Position numbers and translations under genes: made by a program
Origin: Plasmopara viticola
Taxonomy: Eukaryota; Oomycota; Peronosporomycetes; Peronosporales; Peronosporaceae
Assembly: GCA_001695595.3 (NCBI GenBank)
Contig: MBPM02000009.1
Coordinates: 1,054,001 to 1,118,000, forward strand
Direction: 5' to 3'
Length of the DNA: 64,000 nt
Part shown: positions 23,069-33,600 of the stretch, piece by piece
How positions within the stretch are numbered: the first letter of the stretch is position 1
How the letters are laid out: each line of letters opens with the position of its first letter
Notes under the pieces: model-generated
What the model was told of the DNA's origin: nothing
The model's input: the letters and a program-made list of their open reading frames with translations, nothing else
The model's database searches: none

Positions 23069-23124
23069 GTCAACAAAGATTTCGTTCGTGTTTTTTAAAT
23101 ATCACAAACGAACCCTTTGTTGAC
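23069..23124. repeat. Inverted repeat, 22-bp arms
   Basis: GTCAACAAAGATTTCGTT at the left end (23069-23090) pairs with the reverse complement at 23103-23124, with 19 of 22 positions matching around a 12-bp AT-rich loop. It may be a small transposon terminus or a hairpin. No further context. Confidence 0.6.
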
Positions 23125-24625
23125 GATCAAACCCCGATACCAAGTATATTGACAGTTCAAGTGACCCTTTAATCACATCAGCTACGGTCTTATGTCAAAG
23201 GTCATAACTACTATGTTCTTGGCTGATATAAAAACCGGAAATATTTTAAGGCTTTAGTGAGGTTACCAAAGCAATTTTCTAGACGAAGCGTAGGCTCAGG
23301 TGTATAGATTAGTCAATACGGTTTGTGGATCGCTACCTGCCTGACTTCATAAGCTATAACTAGTCTTATCAACTTTATATTTCCAAATATGAGCTCAACT
23401 TTGTTTGGGTGTATCGATGATAGCCCCTGGGTACTTGTCCTACTGCTAAGCAGTTGTCATTAGAGGTCCTCGTGACTAAGCACCATCTTTGTTTTAATAT
23501 TAAGATCACATGATTTATGCCACACGACATATTAATGCCCCCAAGTAGTGTGACACACGCTGGGTTCGTGTATTTTCTACAGAGAGATGTTTTATTAAAT
23601 ATAATTTGCCTTGAGGATATTCATACGTCTTTCGCTTGAGCCTAATACGCTTGTGCAGTTATACAAGCGTCTTGGCTCATAGCCTTCAAACGATTTCACG
23701 GTTGGTATATCCTTTATTAAGTGGATAATCAGATGTACCGACCATTACATCTCTTTATCATAAACAGATATTTGTAGAGCTAATGTGCTGGCTATGCGAA
23801 TTTCGCAAAGCCTCTGTTCAAGACTCGGGTGAGAAAGAAAAATACGATTGCCTTTCAGATTGTCGGACGAATTTAAGAAGAATGGACATTATTAGGAGAG
23901 CCAAGAGCTATACTAATCAAGATTGGGCCTTAACAATCACGCGTTCATTATAACACGAACCTGTTTCTGTGATCTGAGCAAATGTTACCGTGTGCAAGGT
24001 GACGATCACGAAGGTTTGTTGCAATTTATAAAATAAGGTGCATGCACCTGGGTCCCTGATAAAAGTGCGGAATACTTAGGCTGAGATGATAAATGGAATT
24101 GGACGATCAATTTCACCTCAGAAATACAGTATTTTGCTTGTATCAAAAGAAAGCCACTCTTGTGCCCACAGCTCCAGAACGTGGAGTCAACCTAGGAAAA
24201 GAAGGCATCTTGATTGCTGAGTATAAGGTATAAACAAATCCAAAAAAAATGGTTCTTAGTTTGCTGTCCTTTGCTACTCTGAGCCTCTTCCTCTTGATCC
24301 TTAATAGACTTTTTGTGACGTTTACTAATGACGTCATCTTGGCAACGTCAGTCTTTAACTACGTAGCCCTACCGGTTTAGCCGTTATGGTATACGTATTC
24401 TTGTGTCGTCACCTTCTCCTTCAAATGTGACGACATCCACTTGTTTAACATTCTTTTAAAGCTTAAAAGATAACGCTCTTACTTGCCGCTAGTCCTAGAC
24501 ACGCTTAGATACAGTGCCGCTAGTCTGCAACAGGCACTTGAGTTGTCTGGTGCCGATAGCATGTGCTACTTGATCCATCGTCGACATTTACCTGACCGCG
24601 ATGATGTCCTGCGTCACCTTCTTGC

Positions 24626-24866
24626 AAATAAAGTGGTGACAAATGTCGCCGGGCTTAGTCCTAGCATTAAATCAAGCGCTGCTTGCAAGTCCAAATGTGC
24701 CTTGGTTATCTTCTCAAACCAACGTGGCTTCCTCTTTCAAACGACCAAATTCCTTGAAATAAAGTGGTGACAAATGTCGATGGACTTAGTCCTAGCATAG
24801 AATCTAGCGCTGCTTACCAGTCCAATTGTGCCTTAGTTATCCAATGACCGAAATTCTTGAAATCCG
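24626..24866 (+). repeat. Tandem duplication, about 131-bp unit
   Basis: AAATAAAGTGGTGACAAATG occurs at 24626 and again at 24757. The sequence after both copies is recognisably the same (TTAGTCCTAGCAT..., GCTGCTT...CAGTCCAA), with point changes and a deletion of roughly 20 bp in the second copy. This is a diverged head-to-tail duplication within the desert. Confidence 0.7.
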
Positions 24867-25679
24867 CATGGACCTACAGAACACTTTAAGTACACAAGCT
24901 TGAAGCCACGTACTCTGCCTCCGCCGAGCTCAGCGCCACCGTCCGCTGATGCTTTTACTTGAAAAACTTCGTTGCGTCTCCGATCGTCCTAATCCTTCCG
25001 ACGCTAAGCTTTTCTCATTAACATCACTGCCTCAAACTGCTCTAATGTGCGTTGTAGCTCGGAACTCGCTAGCGCTGCTATAGACGGCGATCTCAGAGCT
25101 AATATCGCATAGAATTATCGCAGTATGTGAACTGCGACCTTCAAGTGCTGCTGCCTTGGGCTCCTCAAGAAGGAGCTATATGACCTTATGTGCGAAATTC
25201 ACGACCCGTACAAGTCGTGATGTCAAGCGAGCATCCGATCAGAATATTTTGACTTTGACTGCACTTTTGCGTTATCGTCGCCCGTTGTAGGTGATTGGAT
25301 ATAAGACAGCTCAAAGCCTGCCTCGCATAGAAAAGCATTTTTGGCAAATTGGTTGCGGAATCTGCACGCTGGCAGCCAAAGTATCTTGTATGTCGAATTA
25401 TAAACGTGCTTCAATCACAATCGTGGTCATTGTCAATTATTTATTTACAAAATTCCTTTATCCATAACAAGTGTTGAGTGCTGCCTTCACATCTTGTAAT
25501 TTTTGGCTGCAGTAAACATATTAAATCGAATTGTTCTGTGCATTCGAAGCTTGTTTGCGACCGCAACAACCCTAATCTAGCTTGCACACCGTGTTTTCGG
25601 CGTTGCTATACCATATCGAAATTTTATGTACTGCTCTACCATAAAATTACGATACAGTAATACTCCAAATTCTCGGGTT

Positions 25680-26715
25680 ACGTATTTCTTAACAGCCTCT
25701 GACGGCACAACATTGAGAGCATATACATTCGCAACGTTCAAGTACGTTTCTAGTGCCTGCTTGGAGCCCCCGTAACAAATCGGACTTCGTATCGCACCAC
25801 TTGTAACAGATCGTTTTGCTTCTTTGCAAAATCCATCGGCACACCTGCCTTTTCTTCACAAAAGCGTCCGTGAGCTGTTTTCTTTGTGAGCTTTGATCTC
25901 TGTGTCTATCGCCTTCTGTCATTCATACGGATTATCACTAATCACAGATTACTTATACGTAGTAGGGCATTGCCAGCCTCGACAACACTGGTAGCACAAT
26001 TCCAGCAATAAGTATATCTCTTTCGACCCTAGCACACCTTAAGAGCTATGAATTGTCACTTTCTTCTGCTAGATCTTTGTCGGCTGAGCTGTTCCTAAGA
26101 GTCAGTATTGGCTCCCTTATCCCTCTCGTTTGATCCACATTAGGCTAAGCACCAAACAGTTTATCGTTGCGCTTGAGTCGGTCGATGATATCCAGCCTTT
26201 TTTCAACAAAGCACTCCGAAGGGAGTATTTGGTGTACACAGACGCGTGGCGTACGATTCATGTACACATCGTCCATTTTGACGTCTGCGAATGTAACTCC
26301 GACACATGTCAGAGGTTTCTCCGAAACAGTTGTGTATACTCTTGATACTGGATCTTGGCTCTTTCAAAATTTACCATCACTTGACCGATCGTTGCCGAGT
26401 TTCAATTGTGCTTGTCGTGAACACCGCTAACTCAACGCTCATTCAATCGTATAGAAAGAGTTACTTTTACCTTCTCCTTCTTTAAGTAAATTACGCTATA
26501 GCCCTAGATGTTTTCTGCGTAGTCTAGAATCTCACACTTAAACTCGTGAGTTCCAGCTTTGTCCTCCTCACATCATCGATACAAGCGTAACCCTGTGACC
26601 TAAACACCCGTGAGTGATCCATTGACGGCTTTATCTTGAAAATTTGATCAAACGGTGGTGGGATGTATCTGTCGAGCCTGTCTAAGCTGTGTTCACCTCT
26701 TCTGCCCACCACTTA
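25680..26715 (-). mobile_element. Degraded Ty1/copia pol fragment
   Basis: On the minus strand, 26712-26560 encodes a piece like the end of a copia integrase (KPSMDHSRVFRSQGYACID; compare KPRMDHLRVFGSHGYAHVD in the intact element at 36.7-41.1 kb). Positions 25922-25690, read in alternating frames, resemble the start of its reverse transcriptase (AIDTEIKAHKEN, FAKKQNDLLQVVRYEVRFVT, ETYLNVANVYALNVV). Frames are broken several times and no LTR is visible. This is an older relative of the intact element, in the opposite direction. Confidence 0.65.
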
Positions 26716-27074
26716 ATTGACACGTTCTCGTAGATTGACATATTCTTCACGATTTTTCTAAACTGACGGTATAGAAGGGTAGTGATACTGTAACTTCGAT
26801 GTCTGGAGGTAAGTAGCAAGCTAATCTTCTTTTAACACGATCGTTCACGTAAATATCACATGTTTTAAAAAGATGTCATGGCCAATCAAGACACACTTAA
26901 GTGAAGGTGTCAAGTATAGTTTTGCTTCTAAGGTTTCATTTTTGGGATATGTGGCGCTATTTATAACCAAAAGCATAGTTGCAAAAAAGAGGCGTTTGAG
27001 ACGCGTTGCAAAGTTAATGGGGTGCCTGTCTAAGGTGTATGCAAGACGACACAGATACTATGAAAAACGCTGGC

Positions 27075-27120
27075 GGACGATACCGCTCTATCGACATACG
27101 CCAGCGGAGCGGTATCGTCC
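27075..27120. repeat. Hairpin with 14-bp perfect arms
   Basis: GGACGATACCGCTC (27075-27088) is exactly repeated in reverse complement at 27107-27120. A second nested pair (CGCTGGCG near 27069 and CGCCAGCG near 27099) overlaps it. Such GC-rich nested hairpins in AT-rich sequence suggest a MITE end or the remains of a foldback element. Confidence 0.65.
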
Positions 27121-29208
27121 ACCATTTTCCGTTAAATATGCGGAACAACTTGCGCCTCTGCTTTTTATAGCAGCTTCTCTCCGACTTCGGTCGGCGTGAT
27201 TTCCTTTGCATTTTCTACAATCGATGAAATTGAATTATATTTTGTTGACAGACTGCCGAAAGTAAAGCTATTGATCAATCAGCTCTCCCATAGTCTGCAG
27301 TCTTCCAACTAGCTTGTCGAAAGAGACCAGATTTTCCGCCATAATGACACCGCTACTCATCCCAAAGTCGTGATATCAGTGCGTAATAATCAAACAATTG
27401 TGGAGCGTCGAGAGGTAGTAGAAGTTGCAAGATCGATCACGCGCGTTACCGGCTGGTTTTTAAATTAGTGTTGAATCGAGCAATCATGCCCATTACCTTG
27501 GCGTCGCTTACAAATCAAGCCTTTGCAACATCGTTTTTATCCTTAATGGCCGTGGCATGCTTCAGGAGGCCATTTTCCAGGAAGTGTCTAGTCAGTATGA
27601 AAGTTATTGCAAAGGAAGGCTTGATTGCGGCTGCTGATTTGCGGTGTAGAAGGTAAAAAAGAAGTACAGTTTTTAGATCCATTGTTCGCTTACCTGTGCG
27701 ACTTCTATTATGTTTTCTGGATCCTATCAGAGGCTCCTCTATGGCGTCGTACTAATCAAGTGACTTTGTGACATTCTTTACCGGTATCATCCTTAATCAT
27801 GTCCGTATCGTTTTTTGTCACACGCTCTTAAAACGAGAAGCCTTCCGCCTGTCCAATATGAATTCGTCAGCATATTTACATACAGGCCCTGAGAGTCACA
27901 GATTGGATCAGCAATAATTCAATACACAATTAGCAGCTTTAGCAGCTGGATCGATAAGCTTCAAAGGCACAGAGCAAATTGATTTGACCCATCTATGTTT
28001 TCAATTGATTAGGCGCGTATGGGCACTGCAGCAGGCGTTCATGGCCAACGCAACAAGCGTACGGGCAGCTAAAATATAACTCTTTTGGAAATAAGGATTT
28101 CAGGATGTGCCGATTGCTGCTACACGCTAAATGTATAGGTTATTGGATCGTAGAGCGAATTCATTGCCTTTCTCGGCAGAATTCGTGAACCTGTTGATCA
28201 AGGTCAACCGATCTCATGGCAAGAAAAAATACCATGATGACGGAAGCACAGGCGATGGCCCCTCGGCTTTCTTATGCTAACGATCGTGAACCAAATGACA
28301 ATTATCGACAGAAAAAAGGCCGCCTATATACGCGACCAGGCATTTAACAAAGTATACTACCCATTATTCGTCCTTGAACGTAGTTATGATCGATAACCCG
28401 GCCGTGCCGCACGAGTAGCAGCATAGACTGCAGGTATAACTTAACAGTTGAAAAGTAAGCAATAGTACAACCTAAATAATATGAAAAATCTAGCGCTGAA
28501 ATGCTTGTATTATCTCACATTGCTGCCATAAAACCCTTCACCACAGCTCTTACATGCTGATGCGGATTGAGGTTCTAAGGTCGGGGCAATGTGCATAGAG
28601 ATATAAAGGGCGCGCTTTCTTCGAAGACATACGAGTCTTGCCGAAAGCTGGTCAGAACCGACCCATCTAGCCTGCACTAAAGCAAATAATAAAGCCTTGA
28701 TCGCCATGATTTACTCTAGAAGCGAGCGGCACCGACTTGAGAGGTATTTAATCGGATGGTTTTCTGCGCAAAATTTATACCGCGGCAGAGACACGAAAAA
28801 TATCATACTATTTATTTGGATTGAATCATGCCAGATCAAAACCAGCAAGCGAAAATACTGAGCCATGCATCGCGTGTCGTAGCTCAAACCGTCATGACAA
28901 ACACTGTTGAAAGCCATTGACTCGTTTACATTATGACAAGTGAGGTCACTCGTCCATTTTTCTTTGTGTGTCAAAATTGCAATAAAGCAATGGTGCCGGC
29001 GAGGTCCGGGTGAATGGAGTCTGTGACATCCACCAGTGCTGCACAAAAGTGCTCTAAAGCAGGACAATTACCCGGCTAAAAACCTCCAAGATCGATATTT
29101 GTACACACAGGTAAAAGTTGTCGAGGAAAAAAGATGATCGAATCTTAATGTGAGTTCCATAGAAGTCATACGCTGCTATTGAAAGTGATGAGTTCGTGTG
29201 GGCCAATT

Positions 29209-30210
29209 ATGGCGTTGAAGTCACAATTGCAACTTTTAACGGACAATGTTACTACCACAATTCAAGTTATTGAATCGAGCAAGCTAATTTAGGCGAAGCT
29301 CGATAGCGAAAAAGCTTATTTACATTTGGACTCACTCTTGGACTTTAAAGCCGATGTGTCTAATATAGAAACCGCCCTAGCTAGTAAAGTTGGAGCTGTG
29401 CAGACAATGGGAAACACATTTGTAAATAAGATTTTGACAAATGGACGCTCGTTATCTTCTGTAATGTGTGCAAATCGGGTTTCTACGGATAGGCACATGC
29501 GATTTGTAGCATCATGGATGATCGAAAACGTGAGTAAATTGGGGCTGATCCAATACGTGGTGCGTAACCAGTCTAGTCTGGTGTAGCCGATTAAACTGTG
29601 CTTTACAATCGTACTTTTGTAATACTTAAGGTCATCGAAGTCACTCGAGTCTCGTCGACGTGAGTATTCTGAAATACTGACTTTATTTTGTCACGTGATT
29701 GGCACTAATTTTGTTCACGTGCCGAAATGACTGTACGTTTGGTGACTGTTTACAGCCAATAAGCCACCGATCTCGTTAATCATTAGTCTTTGATACTAAA
29801 TCCCATCCATTTATTAATGATTTTTTTACAGCCATATCCTACAAACTTCCACCACCAGCTTTTAGCAGCCACTTGACCTTCAGCAAGAGCTGAGAAGTCT
29901 CAGGAAGAGTAAAATGGATGGAGTAGCGTTTCAAGAATCGTTCACATATAAGCAAACTGTATGGGGGCACTACCTAAACCGATAGCTTGTCTTGGTACTT
30001 TCGAGTGAAGTTGCATCACAAAAGGTATGCAGAGTTAAACGTACAATTGCATTAAAAGAAACGATATTTAAGCGAACCACAATGCGCAGCGAGATGGTGG
30101 CAGCTTATAAAATATTCTTACGGCGGATCGAAAAAGAGTTAAGGAAGCAAAAGGCAAGCTGGAGGCGAAATCTAAGATATGTCAGGAATCGAAAAAGACT
30201 TAGAAAATGA
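29209..30210 (+). pseudogene. Remnant of a coiled-coil protein gene
   Basis: From an ATG at 29209 the frame reads MALKSQLQLLTDNVTTTIQV, hits a TAG at 29290, and continues as a heptad-like helix (AKLDSEKAYLHLDSLLDFKA; DVSNIETALASKV) to a stop at 29586. Further on, 30040-30210 is again basic and helical (MVAAYKIFLRRIEKELRKQ). The in-frame stop and the gap without coding signal argue for a pseudogene. No family recognised. Confidence 0.4.
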
Positions 30211-30697
30211 CGAGCAGATTAATGTGTGCATACGCGTGTGCGAGTGGGTCAGAAGCTATTTAAATACTAGTGCTCGTTCCTCCCTACCTTGAACGAAACC
30301 AGTATTAATTGTATTGCATTATTATACATCCTAATGTATTGCCTCAATTAGACGCTAATCTCTATTCTAAGAAATTGAGATATGGCTATTTGTCATTAAT
30401 TGATAGACTTCGACATATGACAATGAGAATTTTTGAGTCCTATATAGCCCATAATGATGCAATTACCAATCCTTAACAAGCTGGTCGCATGTCAATAATA
30501 AACCCGTCTGTAAATTTGGCGGGAAAAGATAGAAAGCCGATAAAACCCCTCACCAAGCATCTTAAAAAAACCTTGTTCTCTACTGTTCCCTCGTCGAGAA
30601 GGCTGGCGACCCTTAAATCATACTAAAACAGACTTAGCATCGACACCTGGGGCCCCCCTCAACCTATCGTAGTTCGCTCTTTACCCCGCAAGCAGCG

Positions 30698-33600
30698 ATG
30701 CTGACAAAGAGTGGATCGCATACTGCACCACTGGACAGCGAAGTCCACCGTGTCAAGGCGCGTCACCGTCGTCGTGATGCCGCGGCGCCGTATTTAAAGC
30801 GTAGAAAGGAGGACGGGGAGGAAAAAGACATTGAGTTTTATGGTCAGGAGACGTCGTCCGCCACCCATACTCGGCGTCGAAGTGGTTTCTTGGCTCGCTT
30901 AGCTAGCTACATTCCCATTGTGAACAAATTAGTGCCCGAGGAAGAGGAAGAGGAGGGAGTCGAGCTGCAGCCAGCTATGGACGATAGTGTCGACATCCAG
31001 ACGACCCAGGAAGACGTGGAGGAGGACGAGGAGGTCGTTGACGAGGCTGAGAACGAGCAAGATGTTCAAAGGAATACTGATCAGCAGACAAGAAGGACTT
31101 TTCACTCTCAGGCAGAAAAACAAAAGGAGGCGATACCAGAGGACGAAAAGAGGATGGATTCTATGTCTCCCGTGACCCACTCAGCGCCGTTATTCGTAAC
31201 GCCCAAGGAACCTCTAGCTACTCCTCCTCGTCCCTACAGCAAGCGTACGTCGCGGAAATCCCGCTCACCTTCTCGGGATAGCAGCGTGGAAAGTGGTGAG
31301 CGCAGTCCGGCGTTCCTGCGTCAGTCGCGAAAACGTGGCGACAAGCGCGTGTTTCTACCCGGTCCATCGCATCAGTCCAAGATGTTGCGCATCAACAACT
31401 CGCAACAGCGGCGCCACTCGACGTCCCCGACGCCTCATGACTCTGCCTTGACTGTGATTAAACAGAAAAAGACGATTACGCTAGAGGAATTTGAGCGGTT
31501 GCAGAAACAGCTGCACGATATGGTCGAGACGACACCCCAGACGCAACTTGCCATGACGCAAGCTGCGCTGGCCAATGGACTCGAGCATCCGTTTACGCGT
31601 GGATTTCCCGGTCCGACCTCGTTTCCGGGGTACGTACCCGGCTCAATTGCGCACTCCCACCACGGTGCTATGATTGTACACGACGAGAGGAAGCAAACGT
31701 CACACCTTGCGTCCAAGAACGGCCTTCCTTTTGGAAAAGGCGCTCGCAATCAAGAGAATCGTCCTCTTCTCTTTTCTGGATCAGTTTTGCGGGGCCATTT
31801 AACTCGAGAAGAGCGTTTACTGCGAAAGCCACGTCCGTCACGATTATTGACAGGTGCGAAGCGCGATGTTGCTGCGCGGAAGGCCTATTCGGCAGCAGTT
31901 GCCGAAAAGATTTTGTCGACATTGAACAAGATTGAGACGCCGTTGGAGCGGGAAGCACAGAAACCTACGCCGTCGACTTCATTGTCGTGGGCAAAGTATC
32001 ATCTTTCGTTGGTTGATAATGAGAAAAAGACCTTGGAGAACGGTAAGCCAAGTAGTAGTGACGAAATCGCGCCACCGACGAGTACACTACCCCGCGTAAC
32101 GTTTCCACAGTCTGCTCGGGAGCCATTAACAATGGCAACGCCTGTTAAGGGCGTGGCAAAAGCACTGGAGAGTACAACGCCGCTGTTTTCACCGCAAACA
32201 GTCGCAATGACTCCTGCACCTCCTGTTAAGCCCCGTGTGCCAGAAGAGCCAAAGTCTGAGAAAATTGGTGCTTTTGAATTTACACTTCCATTTCGTAGCG
32301 AAGGAGGTACGCAAATTGACGTGATTGACGAGGACACTTGCGTCAAATTTACGTTTTCTCCACCGCCGAGCTTGTGTGAGCCACCTTTGAAAGCGCCTAT
32401 TCACAAGACTGCGACAAAGACTCTTGGTGGTGCTGCTCCGTTTCATCTCGTGTCTCCGTCGCCTAAAGTAAAGAAGACAGAGGGGGCATCGGTGCCACGA
32501 AAAACGAAAGAACCCGACATTACAAAGGCTATTGGAGAAAAGCCGGTTGCAGCACTTGAGGCAAAAGATATTGGTCTTAAGACTTCAGCGTCTGCTGCTA
32601 CTTCTTCAAGTAGTGTAGTAAACCCTCTGGCGAAATTTATGCAGCTGAAGCCGGGACAATGGAAATGCTCTGGATGCAGTGTCTTAAACGAACCTTCGAG
32701 TGCCAAGTGCCCGTGTTGCGAAACCGCAAAGCCAGGTGACAATAATGCATCTAAAGTTGCTGTTACGACAGCACCTTCAGCTTCCGGATCGATTTCGTCT
32801 TGTGGCTTTAGTTTCGGAGCGCCTCCGGCGGATTCTGAACGGGATAAAAGTAAGCCGATTGCGAGTAGCTTTAGCTTTGGCACTACAGGCGCTGAATCGA
32901 AAAAAGAGATGGACAAGCCGGCTGGATCCGTGTCGTCCAGTGGATTTAGCTTTGGAACTTCCGAGATTGGTACCAAGAAAGTTACCGATAAACCAGCCTC
33001 GAGTTTAACTTCAAGCGAGTTTAACTTCACAGCTCCCACTCCGGCTTCCAATTCGAACAAATCGGTTGCCGGAATTAGTTTTGGAGTCTCCGATTCGTCG
33101 GAATCGGAGAAAGAAACTATTACAGGTTCGACCCCGATTTCGGTTGAGTTTTCTAAAAGGGCTGATACGACATCGACAGACGTTCCTTCTATTGCTGAAA
33201 AGACTGCCACTGCCCCTTCTTTTACGTTTGGCATCCCCTCGTCAGCTGTGGTGCAAGTACCGACCGATAAAAACGCAAAACTCACGTTTAATGCCACTAC
33301 CGCGGAACCTCCGAACAAAGGCAAGCGTAAAGCTTTCGAGGTGGACGAGCCGAAGAAAGATGATGATTTGTCTTTAAAGGTCAGTGCAGCCTCGACAAGG
33401 TCTAGTGAAGCTCCAAAGCCGAGCGGTAAATCTGCATTTAGTTTTGAGGCTTCGAAGCCGACTCAAGCTGACTCGAAGGATTCGAGTCGTCCTACGAAGC
33501 GTTTAGCTCCGTCTTCTGTTACCTCTGAAACAAAGCTCAAGGCATCTATTCCAGCCTTCTCGTTCGGTTCAGCGTCAAAGCCGCCACAAGTGCCTGCCAA

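Larger units (their letters stand above)
18744..30697. other. Gene desert with decayed repeats
   Basis: Nearly 12 kb without an intact gene. It is AT-rich, reading frames are short and no consistent splice model was found. Supportable items inside are listed separately: the tRNA-derived fossil, the TACCCA-rich block, three hairpins, a tandem duplication, a copia fragment and a coiled-coil pseudogene. A 101-codon frame on the minus strand (22771-23076) and a 95-codon frame on the plus strand (24483-24770) have no recognisable domain and I do not call them genes. Confidence 0.6.

Noticed and set aside
22771..23076. 101-codon minus-strand frame
   Set aside because: No domain, no repeat-family match that I can recognise, and no splice or promoter support.
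28510..28707. 65-codon minus-strand frame starting MAIKALLFALVQARWVG, considered as a secreted effector
   Set aside because: The hydrophobic segment is weak and interrupted by Arg. No RxLR or EER motif, no supporting context, and it lies in decayed sequence.
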